A DNA stretch of 28,404 bases from REEB470 sp032117095 (lineage in GTDB: Bacteria > Bacillota > Bacilli > Paenibacillales > YIM-B00363). The stretch is taken from positions 1 through 28,404 of the forward strand of contig JAULZZ010000098.1 in NCBI GenBank assembly GCA_032117095.1. Direction: 5' to 3'. Numbering within the stretch: the first letter of the stretch is position 1; each line of letters opens with the position of its first letter. This document shows positions 6,964-14,992 of this stretch, in pieces. The notes under the pieces are model-generated. The model was given only the letters and a program-made list of their open reading frames with translations. It had not been told where the DNA came from and searched no databases. The position numbers and the translations under genes were made by a program.

Positions 6964-7626
6964 ATGAAAAAACAATTTGCCGTCATTGGGCTCGGGCGCT
7001 TCGGCGGAAGTGTCATCACAGCGTTGGTGGCACTTGGGCATGATGTCATCGGCATCGATCGCAATGAGCGACTCGTGCAAGAATATGCGGCGATTGTTCC
7101 ACACGTATACGAAGCCGATACGACGGATGAATCGGTATTGCGTCAACTGGGCATCCAAAATATGGACCATGTTGTCGTGGCCATCGGGGATGATTTGCAG
7201 GCGAGCATCTTGACGACACTCATCCTCAAAGACATGAAAGTGCCGATGGTGACCGCCAAAGCGACAACCGAATATCATCGGCGTGTGTTGGAGCGGGTGG
7301 GTGCTGACCGCATCGTCATGCCAGAACGTGATACGGGCACACGGCTTGCGCATCAGTTGACCTCAAACAATCTGGTGGACTATTTGGAGCTCTCGCCCGA
7401 TTTTAGTTTAGTAGAAATTATTGTGCCCCGTGCGCTGCATGGGAACACGCTCAAAGACTTAAATGTACGTGCGCGATACGGCTGTAACATTGTGGCGATT
7501 CGCAAAAAAGACAATACGATGAACGTTTCCCCCTTAGCAGACGATCGGGTTGAAGAAGGGGACATGTTCGTCGTCATTGGGAACAACGCGAGCATTAGTC
7601 GGTTTGAAAAAGCGTTTGAGGGGTAG
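6964..7626 (+). CDS. ktrA: KtrA/KtrC-type potassium uptake regulatory subunit (RCK protein)
   Basis: Cytosolic ring-forming subunit that gates the KtrB channel-like potassium transporter in response to bound nucleotide. The 220-aa protein begins with a Rossmann RCK-N domain: glycine motif GLGRFGGS (9-16), an acidic residue at the end of strand 2 (IGID, D32) and MVTAKATTEYHRRVLERVGAD, typical of TrkA_N. The second half (about 140-218) is an RCK-C domain with VPRALHGNTLKDLNVRARYG and EEGDMFVVIG; in Ktr proteins this domain binds cyclic di-AMP. ATG 6964 has AGAGGGGGGAG before it, 17 bases after the RNase J stop. KtrB follows directly, so the pair is complete. In B. subtilis the KtrC gene is likewise close to rnjA, so this linkage is old. 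Confidence 0.93.
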   Translation: MKKQFAVIGLGRFGGSVITALVALGHDVIGIDRNERLVQEYAAIVPHVYEADTTDESVLRQLGIQNMDHVVVAIGDDLQASILTTLILKDMKVPMVTAKATTEYHRRVLERVGADRIVMPERDTGTRLAHQLTSNNLVDYLELSPDFSLVEIIVPRALHGNTLKDLNVRARYGCNIVAIRKKDNTMNVSPLADDRVEEGDMFVVIGNNASISRFEKAFEG

Positions 7627-7637
7627 GCGACACACGC

Positions 7638-8987
7638 GTGGAATACGCCAAAAAAACACGAAAACACGTGCAACTCGTGCGCCCGAATGAATGGATGATG
7701 ATCGGCTTTGCGAGCATTATCTTACTTGGGACGATTTTGTTGGCGCTGCCAATTTCGACGGTACATGGGCATCGCATTGGCTGGGTCGATGCGCTGTTTA
7801 CAGCCACTTCTGCCGTGTGTGTGACGGGGCTCACGGTGGTTGATACTGCGAGCACGTTTACGATGTTCGGAGAAATTGTCATCATGGTATTGATTCAGCT
7901 CGGCGGGTTAGGGTTTATGACATTCGGCGTGATGATCGCAATTTTATTAGGAAAAAAATTAGGCATCACGGGGCGCATGTTGATCCAACAATCTACGAAT
8001 GCGGAATCGCTCCAAGGGCTGGTGCGGTTGTCGCTCGTGATTTTCGGCAGTGCTTTCGTCTTTGAAGCGATTTCGAGTGTGGTTTTGGCGATACACTGGA
8101 TGGACGAGTACGGCTTTGGCATCGCATGGTATTATGGGATTTTTCATGCGATATCTGCATTCAACAATGCTGGGTTTTCGCTTTGGCCCGATAATTTGGT
8201 GCGGTATGCGACGGATCCTGTCGTGAACATCGTGTTGACGATGCTCATTGTGATCGGGGGAATTGGCTTTACGGTGATGATGGATGTGCAGCGTAAAAAA
8301 AGATGGCTGTTGCTTTCCTTAAATTCGAAAATTGCTTTGTTGGCGACTGGTGTGCTGGTCGTGGCCGGCACCCTGGTGATCGGGACATTAGAGTCGTTTC
8401 ACCCCGAGGCTGCGTCGATCACGCTGGAACAACGGTGGTGGACGGCGTACTTTCATAGTGTTTCTGCACGGACGGCAGGATTTAATTCGGTTGATTTGGC
8501 GCAATACATGACCTCCACGCAGTTTTTTATTATGTTTTTGATGTTTATTGGCGGGTCGTCTGGGGGCACCGCAGGGGGGATCAAGACAAATACGTTTATG
8601 GTCGTGCTCGTGGCGATGTATAGTAGTATACGGGGAAGAGAACAAGTATCGGCGTTCAAACGGCGTATCGAAATGAGCATTGTGTTGCGGGCGTTGACGA
8701 TTGTATTGGGTGCGCTCGGTGTCATCCTGTTCGTGGCTTTTTTGTTGACGGTCACAGAAAAACCACAGCATTCGTTTATTGAATTATTATTCGAAACGAC
8801 ATCGGCGTTTACAACGACGGGACTGTCATTGGGGGTTACGCCGCATTTGACAGATATCGGGAAACTTATTTTAGTCGTGACAATGTTCGTCGGGCGGTTG
8901 GGACCACTGACGTTTGCATATGCGCTTTCGAGTCGCAAGCGCGAAGTGAAAATAGGGTATCCAGAGGAGAAAGTGTTGATCGGGTAA
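7638..8987 (+). CDS. ktrB: KtrB/KtrD-type potassium transporter, membrane subunit
   Basis: 449-aa membrane protein of the Trk/Ktr/HKT superfamily, built of four M1-P-M2 repeats. Each repeat has a recognisable pore loop with a central glycine: ATSAVCVTGLTVV, AISAFNNAGFSLW, SVSARTAGFNSVD and TTSAFTTTGLSLG. Between them are the expected pairs of hydrophobic helices, and GGSSGGTAGGIKTNT, the flexible gate loop region that follows the third pore, is present. Start is GTG 7638, 12 bases after ktrA, with only a weak ribosome site (TAGGCGA), which suggests coupling to ktrA translation. Likely exports nothing; it imports K+ using Na+ or membrane potential. C-terminus is at the usual place after the last helix. 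Confidence 0.94.
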   Translation: MEYAKKTRKHVQLVRPNEWMMIGFASIILLGTILLALPISTVHGHRIGWVDALFTATSAVCVTGLTVVDTASTFTMFGEIVIMVLIQLGGLGFMTFGVMIAILLGKKLGITGRMLIQQSTNAESLQGLVRLSLVIFGSAFVFEAISSVVLAIHWMDEYGFGIAWYYGIFHAISAFNNAGFSLWPDNLVRYATDPVVNIVLTMLIVIGGIGFTVMMDVQRKKRWLLLSLNSKIALLATGVLVVAGTLVIGTLESFHPEAASITLEQRWWTAYFHSVSARTAGFNSVDLAQYMTSTQFFIMFLMFIGGSSGGTAGGIKTNTFMVVLVAMYSSIRGREQVSAFKRRIEMSIVLRALTIVLGALGVILFVAFLLTVTEKPQHSFIELLFETTSAFTTTGLSLGVTPHLTDIGKLILVVTMFVGRLGPLTFAYALSSRKREVKIGYPEEKVLIG

Positions 8988-9075
8988 ACGGATAGCACGT
9001 TTTCGTGAAATAATGACAGTAGGCGTGGCAATGTAAATGGCTAAAAAAGGATACACGGGAAATCCCCCTCCCTTT

Positions 9076-9110
9076 CCGACATCGATGGCGGTGTCGGGTT
9101 TTCTTTGTTT
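9076..9110 (+). terminator. Rho-independent terminator after ktrB
   Basis: CCGACATCG (9076-9084) pairs with CGGTGTCGG (9089-9097) around ATGG, nine pairs with one T-G, followed by TTTTCTTTGTTT. It ends the RNase J-KtrAB transcript. Confidence 0.9.
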
Positions 9111-9188
9111 GATCGGGGATGTCCTCGTTTCATCACGATGCATCTTTGTGCGATTGGACAGCAAAGAGAATGCACTTTTACCCAACTA

Positions 9189-9217
9189 TTTACATAAAAA
9201 CCACTTATTATTATAAT
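9189..9217 (+). promoter_or_regulatory. Sigma-A promoter for the TVP38-DCC-oxidoreductase genes
   Basis: TTTACA at 9189-9194, 17 bases, TATAAT at 9212-9217. Predicted start near 9224 gives a leader of about 100 bases. Confidence 0.75.
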
Positions 9218-9230
9218 AAAAGGGTGTTTT

Positions 9231-9293
9231 GTTGTACGTATGATGTGGCAACCGCATGTGTACAGGGAAAGGGATACGGCGTGTTGGTACAAC
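9231..9293 (+). other. Folded mRNA leader before the TVP38 gene
   Basis: GTTGTAC (9231-9237) and GTACAAC (9287-9293) are perfect inverted arms closing a region that has its own hairpin: ATGTGG (9243-9248), loop CAA, CCGCAT (9252-9257), extended by GTATG/TGTAC with a bulge. The start of the transcript is predicted just upstream, and the ribosome site AAAGGAGGGG is 21 bases after the structure. It does not match a riboswitch class I know. Confidence 0.4.
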
Positions 9294-9327
9294 GACCGTA
9301 GCGCACGCCAGTCAAAGGAGGGGTCCT

Positions 9328-10002
9328 GTGCAACGTCGAAAAGCCATTGTGTTGTTGCTGTGCTGGCTCATTTGCGGGGCAACGGTGTTGGGGCTAAACT
9401 ATTTTTATTGGAAACTCGATGCAAAGGGCATTCAACAATGGCTCGACGGATTGGGGGTGTGGGGGCCTGTACTGTACATGGTCGCTTACACGGTTCGACC
9501 ACTCGTCTTATTTCCTGCATCGATTTTGTCACTGGCGGGGGGCTACGTGTTTGGCCCTTTTTGGGGGACGGTGTGGACGGTGCTGGGTGCTAGCGCAGGT
9601 GCGATGATTTCGTTTGGGGCGGCACGGTGGTTTCACCGCACATTGCGTGCGGACACGGCCAACCGCAACGGGGAGGCGCATGTTGCACGTACGCCGAAAT
9701 GGGAGGCACTGCAACAAGGATTTAGCCGACACGGACTGTGGTATGTTTTGGCGATGCGTCTCATTCCCCTGTTCCCGTTTGATGTCGTCAGCTATGGCGC
9801 TGGCGTATCGCGCGTGTCGATACCGTCGTTTGCCATCGGCACCGTATTTGGGATCATTCCGGGGACGTTTGCATACATCTTTTTAGGGTCGAGTTTGGGG
9901 ACGCAACAAGGCGATAAAATTGCGATCGCCGTAGGCGTGTTCGTCATTGCCATTGCAATCCCGTTGCTCGCAAAACGTTTTTTCTTTCGAGAAAAATCAT
10001 AA
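9328..10002 (+). CDS. TVP38/TMEM64 (DedA-related, VTT domain) membrane protein
   Basis: 224-aa integral membrane protein. The start is GTG 9328, right after AAAGGAGGGG (9314-9323); the open frame goes back to 9256 but that part lies in the folded leader. A first helix (about 7-24) is followed by a LGVWGPVLYMVAYTVRPLVLFPASILSL segment in the VTT style, the re-entrant loop GGYVFGPFWGTVWTVLGASAG, a second AMRLIPLFPFDVVSYGAG loop, and an end helix with a basic tail. VTT-domain proteins are lipid scramblase-like or transporters; the substrate is unknown for most bacterial members. It is first in a unit with a DCC thiol protein and an FAD disulfide oxidoreductase. TVP38 proteins occur fused to such oxidoreductases in other bacteria, so the partnership is probably real. 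Confidence 0.85.
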   Translation: MQRRKAIVLLLCWLICGATVLGLNYFYWKLDAKGIQQWLDGLGVWGPVLYMVAYTVRPLVLFPASILSLAGGYVFGPFWGTVWTVLGASAGAMISFGAARWFHRTLRADTANRNGEAHVARTPKWEALQQGFSRHGLWYVLAMRLIPLFPFDVVSYGAGVSRVSIPSFAIGTVFGIIPGTFAYIFLGSSLGTQQGDKIAIAVGVFVIAIAIPLLAKRFFFREKS

Positions 10003-10026
10003 TACACAGCAGAGGGCGGAGGCAAC

Positions 10027-10485
10027 ATGGTAGCCATCGTATTTTTTGACGGAGATTGTGCCTTTTGCCACGCAAGTGTGCGGTGGATTATTGCACGGGA
10101 TTCCCATGGCGTTTTTCGGTTTGCGCCGTTGCAGTCCCGTTGGGCGTCTCATTTTTTAACACCAGTGGACGCATACATTGCGTTGGATTCGCTGGTCCTG
10201 TGGCAAGCGGGCACGACGTATACGCACTCGGATGCGGTACTGCGCATCGCCAAATCGTTGGACGGTGTGGTGCGCTGGGCATATGGGCTACGTGTGGTGC
10301 CACGTGTACTTCGGGATCCGGTGTATCGGTTTATCGCACGGCGACGCAAACGTTGGCTTAGGGGCAGTGCTTGTGCCATGCCGACGGAAGCGATGCGACA
10401 GCGCATCTGGACGGATGCGTGTTTTGAGGCGGAAATCGGGGCGGTCATCGCCATGGTGGCGCAGGAGAACAAAGACAGTCCGTGA
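10027..10485 (+). CDS. DCC-family (DUF393, YuxK-like) thiol protein
   Basis: 152 aa. The family motif DGDCAFC (8-14) gives a CxxC pair (Cys11, Cys14) right after strand 1, as in thioredoxin-like DCC proteins such as YuxK, which are predicted thiol-disulfide oxidoreductases; activity is poorly characterised. Further family blocks are RFAPLQSRWA, YTHSDAVLRIAKSLDG and YRFIARRRKRWL. The C-terminal ~30 residues after RGSACAMP are an acidic extension. ATG 10027 is preceded by GAGGGCGGAGG. It sits 24 bases after the TVP38 gene and before an FAD disulfide oxidoreductase, which could be its electron source; that link is inference. Confidence 0.88.
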   Translation: MVAIVFFDGDCAFCHASVRWIIARDSHGVFRFAPLQSRWASHFLTPVDAYIALDSLVLWQAGTTYTHSDAVLRIAKSLDGVVRWAYGLRVVPRVLRDPVYRFIARRRKRWLRGSACAMPTEAMRQRIWTDACFEAEIGAVIAMVAQENKDSP

Positions 10486-10573
10486 AAATACGAACGAGCA
10501 TTTAAAACTTTATTTTATGTATTTTTGGATCGGAGATTCGCAGTAGACCAAAGCAGGAGGGAAGGGATACACG

Positions 10574-12028
10574 GTGGATCAATACGATATCATTGTCATC
10601 GGCGGGGGCGCTGGAGGGTTGACCGTCGCCGCAGGGGCTGCGAGTTTGGGGGCGAAGGTAGCCCTCGTAGAGCGTTCCCCAGCGCTGGGGGGAGATTGTC
10701 TGCATTATGGCTGTGTACCCTCCAAAGCGTTGATTGCAGCCGCCAAACGCATGCATACGATGCACCACAGTGCGCATACATACGGAGTCACCGTGGCGGG
10801 TACCTGTGATTTTGGGGCCGTCATGGCGCAAGTACGGCAAGCGATCGCCCATATCCAACGCCACGACGACGTCGAAAGGTTCCGCAAACTTGGGGTCACG
10901 GTGTACGAAGGCATGGGGCGGTTTATCGCACGGGATGCGGTTGAAGTCGTCCGTGCGTCGTCCGTGCAACGGCTTGCAGGCAGGCGGATTGTCATCGCCA
11001 CGGGTTCGCGTCCGAACATCCCCGTTTGGGAGGGACTGCAAGAAGTGGGGTATTTGACCAATGAAACGGTGTTTTCGCTCACACAAAAACCGCATTCGTT
11101 GATCGTCATCGGTGCAGGGGCGATCGGGTTAGAGTTGGCACAATCGTTTGCGCGGTTGGGTACGGCGGTCACGGTACTCGAAGCGGGGACGACATTGCTC
11201 GCCCGTGAAGATGCCGATGTCGCCACTTTCGTCGTCACCGCCCTGCGTCAAGAATTACAGATTGAAACCCACGTGCACATTCAACGCATCACATACGACG
11301 AGGCGACGGGGACAAAGACGGTTCATGCCGTCGTCCAAGGCGAACAACGCCAGTGGAGTGCGACAGAAATTTTAGTGGCAACGGGGCGCAAGCCGAACAC
11401 CGAACAGTTACAGCTGGATCACGTGGGGATTCAACAACAAGGCACGCACATCGTCGTCGATGCCACCTTACGGACGAACATCCCCACGGTATTTGCGGTG
11501 GGCGATTGCATTCCAAGGTTTGCCTTTACGCATGCCGCAGGGGCCGAGGGGAAAATTGTTGTTGCGAATGCTCTTTTTGGGCTCAAACGGAAAGTCGAGG
11601 CGACGTCCATGCCGTGGGTCACCTTCACCGACCCAGAGCTGTTCCATTTTGGCATGACGGAAGCGCAGGCACGACAGCACCACGGAGATACAATCGGCGT
11701 GTACACGGCACAGCTGGACGATGTAGATCGGTTCGTCGCCGAACATGCCACACACGGCATGGTGAAGCTGATTACGACAAAATCAGGGGAATTGATCGGC
11801 GCACACGCCACAGGGCAAGGGGCAGGAGACTGGATGCAGCAAGTCGTCTATGCCCAAAAAATGGGCAAGCGCATCGGAACATTGTCCCTCCCAATCTATC
11901 CGTATCCGACGCGTGCCGCCGCCGTGCAACGGGCGACCGATGCGTATTGGCGACAAAAGCTCTTTGCGGGCACGTTGACGACGTGGACAAAGCGATGGAT
12001 TCGTTGGCGAGGCGCATGGTTTTCTTAA
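10574..12028 (+). CDS. FAD-dependent pyridine nucleotide-disulfide oxidoreductase, MerA/Lpd-like
   Basis: 484 aa, GTG 10574 after GCAGGAGGGAAGGG. Domains in order: FAD Rossmann (GGGAGG at 10-15), redox disulfide in GGDCLHYGCVPSK (Cys42, Cys47), NAD(P)H Rossmann (VIGAGAIGLELA, near 178), second FAD motif TNIPTVFAVGDC, and the dimerisation domain (VTFTDPELFHFGMT). At the end, IYPYPTRAAA has Tyr444 where lipoamide dehydrogenase has the catalytic His (HPTLSE) and lacks the following Glu; mercuric reductase also has Tyr there. The N-terminal HMA domain and C-terminal Cys pair of MerA are absent, so mercury reduction is unlikely. After residue ~462 there is a Trp/Arg-rich tail (TTWTKRWIRWRGAWFS) that could lie on the membrane, fitting a TVP38 partner. 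The electron acceptor is unknown. Confidence 0.87.
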   Translation: MDQYDIIVIGGGAGGLTVAAGAASLGAKVALVERSPALGGDCLHYGCVPSKALIAAAKRMHTMHHSAHTYGVTVAGTCDFGAVMAQVRQAIAHIQRHDDVERFRKLGVTVYEGMGRFIARDAVEVVRASSVQRLAGRRIVIATGSRPNIPVWEGLQEVGYLTNETVFSLTQKPHSLIVIGAGAIGLELAQSFARLGTAVTVLEAGTTLLAREDADVATFVVTALRQELQIETHVHIQRITYDEATGTKTVHAVVQGEQRQWSATEILVATGRKPNTEQLQLDHVGIQQQGTHIVVDATLRTNIPTVFAVGDCIPRFAFTHAAGAEGKIVVANALFGLKRKVEATSMPWVTFTDPELFHFGMTEAQARQHHGDTIGVYTAQLDDVDRFVAEHATHGMVKLITTKSGELIGAHATGQGAGDWMQQVVYAQKMGKRIGTLSLPIYPYPTRAAAVQRATDAYWRQKLFAGTLTTWTKRWIRWRGAWFS

Positions 12029-12082
12029 CGGACATTGCTACACGCCCCCATTTGTGTGGATGTCGTGGATGTGATACCGTAG

Positions 12083-12097
12083 GATGAAAGTTTCATC
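12083..12097. promoter_or_regulatory. Palindrome before the ynjB-like operon
   Basis: GATGAAA (12083-12089), G, TTTCATC (12091-12097): perfect 7-base arms, 20 bases before the first gene of the importer operon and overlapping the expected promoter/leader. It is a candidate operator; the regulator is not in the window. Confidence 0.45.
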
Positions 12098-12116
12098 TTA
12101 AGAGGGGGAAACGTAT

Positions 12117-13376
12117 ATGAAAATGTACACAAAAAAGAGCAGTTGGCGCACGGGCATCGCCATTTTGGTATTGGCCACCTTAACCACTGCGTGCGCAACG
12201 GCACCGACACCACAGGAAAAATTTGATCCACTCCGTGCCCCATGGACAGCGATACAGCAAGCATCGTCAGGGAAAACGGTGAACTTGTACATGTGGGGAG
12301 GCAGTGAGTCGATCAATACATACATCGACCAGTGGGTGGCTCCACGGCTTAAAGCGCAAGAAAACATCACGTTGCGACGCGTCCCCGTGACCGATACGGT
12401 CGAGATTATGAACAAATTGTTGGCGGAAAAAGCGGAAAATCGGACGACGGGGACCGTCGATATCATGTGGATCAACGGCGCAAACTTTCGTACCGCCAAA
12501 ACAAAAGAACTGCTGTTAGGCCGTTTTGCAGATCAACTGCCTCATGTGCAACAATACGTCGATACGACTGCGCCAGACGTGGCGTATGATTTTGGACTGG
12601 CGACGGACGGATACGAAGCCCCCTGGGGGAAAGCACAATTTGTCTTTATATACGATAGCAGCAAAATTGCGGTTCCTCCAAAATCGATCGCCGAACTGCG
12701 TGCGTGGGCACAACAAAATCCAGGGAAATTCGCCTATCCCGCGCCCCCGGACTTTAACGGCAGTGCATTTGTACGCCATGTATTGTATGAAGTTGCCGGA
12801 GGGCATGCGCCGTTTTTGGATGAAACGTTGACTGAGGCGCAATGGCTGGAAAAAGCGGCCCCTGTATGGCAATGGCTCAATGCATTTGAACCGTATTTGT
12901 GGCGAGAAGGGAAAACGTATCCAGAGAATATCGCCAAGCTCGACCAATTGTTTGCCAGTGGAGAAGTGTGGATGTCGATGGGATACGACCCTGCCCGCGC
13001 CGCCAACCTCGTCAAAAGCAACACGTTTCCTGCGACAACACGCACTTTTGTATTGGATAACGGGACGCTTGCCAATACGCATTATTTGGCGATTCCCTTT
13101 AATTCCCCCCAACCCGCAGCCGCCATGGCGACGATCAATTTCTTGTTGTCCCCTGAAGCACAAATTGCCAAATTCGATCCGCAGCATTGGGGAGAAGACA
13201 TGGCGCTCGATCCGCTCAAATTATCTGAGGAGCAACGCAAACAATTACAAAAAATCGATCGTGGAGCCGCCACGTTACCCGCCGACGTACTCGCGACGCA
13301 CAGATTGCCTGAAATGCCTGCCGCCCGCGTGACCGTATTGGAGCAACGTTGGCAAGATGAAGTTGCACGCAAATAA
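12117..13376 (+). CDS. ABC importer substrate-binding lipoprotein, YnjB-like
   Basis: 419 aa with a lipoprotein signal: basic start, hydrophobic stretch and lipobox TACA with Cys26. The body resembles E. coli YnjB: LYMWGGSESINTYIDQWV, then DIMWINGANF (the family 'WINGENF' block), LLLGRFADQLP, DGYEAPWGKAQFVFIYDSSK, and a C-terminal region with MSMGYDPARAANL. It belongs to the cluster of binding proteins near thiamine, spermidine and iron types; the ligand of YnjB is not established (some databases call it putative thiamine). ATG 12117 (or 12123) follows AGAGGGGGAAACG. Its end overlaps the first permease by 20 bases. The rest of the operon gives two permeases, an ATPase and a CDP-alcohol phosphotransferase, matching ynjBCD-ynjF. 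Confidence 0.85.
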   Translation: MKMYTKKSSWRTGIAILVLATLTTACATAPTPQEKFDPLRAPWTAIQQASSGKTVNLYMWGGSESINTYIDQWVAPRLKAQENITLRRVPVTDTVEIMNKLLAEKAENRTTGTVDIMWINGANFRTAKTKELLLGRFADQLPHVQQYVDTTAPDVAYDFGLATDGYEAPWGKAQFVFIYDSSKIAVPPKSIAELRAWAQQNPGKFAYPAPPDFNGSAFVRHVLYEVAGGHAPFLDETLTEAQWLEKAAPVWQWLNAFEPYLWREGKTYPENIAKLDQLFASGEVWMSMGYDPARAANLVKSNTFPATTRTFVLDNGTLANTHYLAIPFNSPQPAAAMATINFLLSPEAQIAKFDPQHWGEDMALDPLKLSEEQRKQLQKIDRGAATLPADVLATHRLPEMPAARVTVLEQRWQDEVARK

Positions 13377-14226
13377 CGAGACGGTGCGCATCCTCAAAGT
13401 CGTTCCTGCGCTCGCCGTCATTGTCTTATTTTTCGGTGGAGGCATCGTATTTGCAGTGGTCCAGAGTTTTGGAGGATTTGCGGTAGAAGGCCCGTCGAGA
13501 TGGACTTGGGAAGCGTATGAAGCGGTGTGGGAAACGGCGTGGTTTTTACCGAGTTTGGCCGTATCCTTACGGACGAGCGTCCTTGCCACGCTTTTTTCTG
13601 CCTTTATTGCGGCGGGACTGGCGTTGATGACCGTGCGTGCAGGGAGATTTTGGCGGGGGATGATGGCGATCCCTCTGGGGGTACCCCATCTCGTCGCCGC
13701 GGTTTTGATCGTGTTGTTGTGGCAACAAAGTGGGGGGTTGGCACGTCTCGCCTATGCGCTTGGGTGGATCGATGCGTGGCAGGCATTTCCGATCGTGACG
13801 AACGAGTCGTTCGGGTGGGGGATTATTTTGGCGTACGTGTGGAAAGAAGTGCCATTTCTTTATTTATTCCTATTGCCGGTGCTTCAACGCATTCGCGCAG
13901 AATGGTATGATGTCGCCCAGCTGTGTGCTGCGACAAAATGGACGTATGGGAGGACCGTCGTTTTGCCGTTGATGATGCCTTCATTGGCGGTGGGGTCGTT
14001 TATCGTATTCGCATATACATTTGGGGCGTTTGAGGTTCCGTACGTCCTCGGGGTGACGTATCCGGCTTCTTTGGCGGTCGTGGCGTACGATTTGTATACG
14101 GGAGACTGGTCGCTTCGTCCACAGGCGATGGTCGTGGCGTGCATACAAGCAACGGTGCCCCTACTCGTCGGATTGTTGTTGATTCGGCTGTTTCGGCGTA
14201 GTCGCCAACAGGGAATCGGATGGTGA
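13357..14226 (+). CDS. ABC importer permease, first half of a YnjC-like pair
   Basis: 289-aa binding-protein-dependent permease (MetI fold) with about six hydrophobic spans: residues ~11-30, 60-84, 95-120, 140-172, 205-225 and 255-278. The ATPase-contact loop is visible around residues 175-205 (RAEWYDVAQLCAATKWTYGRTVVLPLMMPS), following the EAA-loop pattern of an A-G/A position then LP. The start overlaps the binding-protein gene, so translation is coupled. In E. coli the matching protein YnjC is one 511-aa chain with two such units; here the two units are separate overlapping genes, together 545 aa. It would form the membrane pore with the next gene product. Confidence 0.85.
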   Translation: MKLHANNETVRILKVVPALAVIVLFFGGGIVFAVVQSFGGFAVEGPSRWTWEAYEAVWETAWFLPSLAVSLRTSVLATLFSAFIAAGLALMTVRAGRFWRGMMAIPLGVPHLVAAVLIVLLWQQSGGLARLAYALGWIDAWQAFPIVTNESFGWGIILAYVWKEVPFLYLFLLPVLQRIRAEWYDVAQLCAATKWTYGRTVVLPLMMPSLAVGSFIVFAYTFGAFEVPYVLGVTYPASLAVVAYDLYTGDWSLRPQAMVVACIQATVPLLVGLLLIRLFRRSRQQGIGW

Positions 14227-14990
14227 GCGTACTCGTGCGCATCGTGCTCTTGTGTGGTGTGCTCGTGCCGTTGGGATTGCTCGTGGCGGTCAGTGGAGCG
14301 GGCATTTGGCGATGGCCACAACTGCTTGCGCCACAATGGTCGTGGGACGCGTGGACATACGTCTTGTTTTCGCCCGATACGTGGCAGGCGGTATGGACGG
14401 GGGGGAGCATCGCCTTGGTCGTCACCGTGCTGAATTTGCTTGTATGTTGGCCGGCTGCCGATGCACTCACCCGCGGGAAAGTAGGGCGGGATTATCCGTG
14501 GATGGAAGCGTTGTTGTATGTCCCCATCGTGGTCACGGGATTTTTGCCCCTTATGGGGTTGCATCGTTTGTTTATTCGCTTTGACTTGGCGGATTCGTAC
14601 ATCGCCGTCGTATTGGTCACGTGGCCGGTCGCCTTGCCCTATATGCTACGTCCATTGATGGCGGGATTTGCGACGTTTGGTGTGGCGTGGGAAGAACAAG
14701 GGCGGATGCTGGGGGCAAAATCATGGCAAAGCGCGTCGTATATCGTGTTGCCCCAGCTGGCTCCGAGTATTGCGATGGGGTGTGGCCTCAGCATGGTCGT
14801 TGCATGGAGTCAGCACATCATCCCATTTCTCCTCGGTGGGGGGCAAGTGCGTACGGTATCCATGGTGATGATGCCTTTTTTGGTGGGGGGCGAATGGGGT
14901 ATAGGGGCGTCTTACGCCGTGTTATACACCGCAGGGGCGTGTGTGTTGTTTTGGGTGTCGGGCGCATGGGTGCGTAAGGGGTGGAAATAA
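14220..14990 (+). CDS. ABC importer permease, second half of a YnjC-like pair
   Basis: 256-aa permease with six hydrophobic spans and the EAA-type loop EEQGRMLGAKSWQSASYIVLPQLAPS (about residues 158-183). ATG 14220 (or GTG 14223) overlaps the end of the first permease gene by 7 bases (ATGGTGA), typical of translational coupling of two subunits of one pore. The WPVALPYMLRPLMAGF segment before the loop and SWQHIIPFLLGGGQ-like SQHIIPFLLGGGQ after it fit the C-terminal unit of E. coli YnjC. The stop is only three bases before the ATPase start. Confidence 0.85.
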   Translation: MVSVLVRIVLLCGVLVPLGLLVAVSGAGIWRWPQLLAPQWSWDAWTYVLFSPDTWQAVWTGGSIALVVTVLNLLVCWPAADALTRGKVGRDYPWMEALLYVPIVVTGFLPLMGLHRLFIRFDLADSYIAVVLVTWPVALPYMLRPLMAGFATFGVAWEEQGRMLGAKSWQSASYIVLPQLAPSIAMGCGLSMVVAWSQHIIPFLLGGGQVRTVSMVMMPFLVGGEWGIGASYAVLYTAGACVLFWVSGAWVRKGWK

Positions 14991-14992
14991 CG

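Larger units (their letters stand above)
8988..9327. other. 340-base gap: terminator, promoter and structured leader
   Basis: No supported gene. It contains the terminator of the RNase J-KtrAB unit (9076-9110), an imperfect inverted repeat TGCATCTTTG / CAAAGAGAATGCA around 9137-9174, a sigma-A promoter (9189-9217) and a folded leader (9231-9293) before the next gene. Confidence 0.6.

Noticed and set aside
10502..11238. Long minus-strand open frames opposite the FAD oxidoreductase
   Set aside because: Shadows of a well-supported plus-strand flavoenzyme gene, a common effect at this codon composition.
10574..12028. Mercuric reductase
   Set aside because: The HMA domain and the C-terminal vicinal cysteine pair are missing and no mer genes are near.
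11353..12087. Plus-strand 244-aa open frame overlapping the FAD oxidoreductase
   Set aside because: Frame-shifted reading of the C-terminal half of the flavoenzyme; Arg/His-rich translation with no family pattern.
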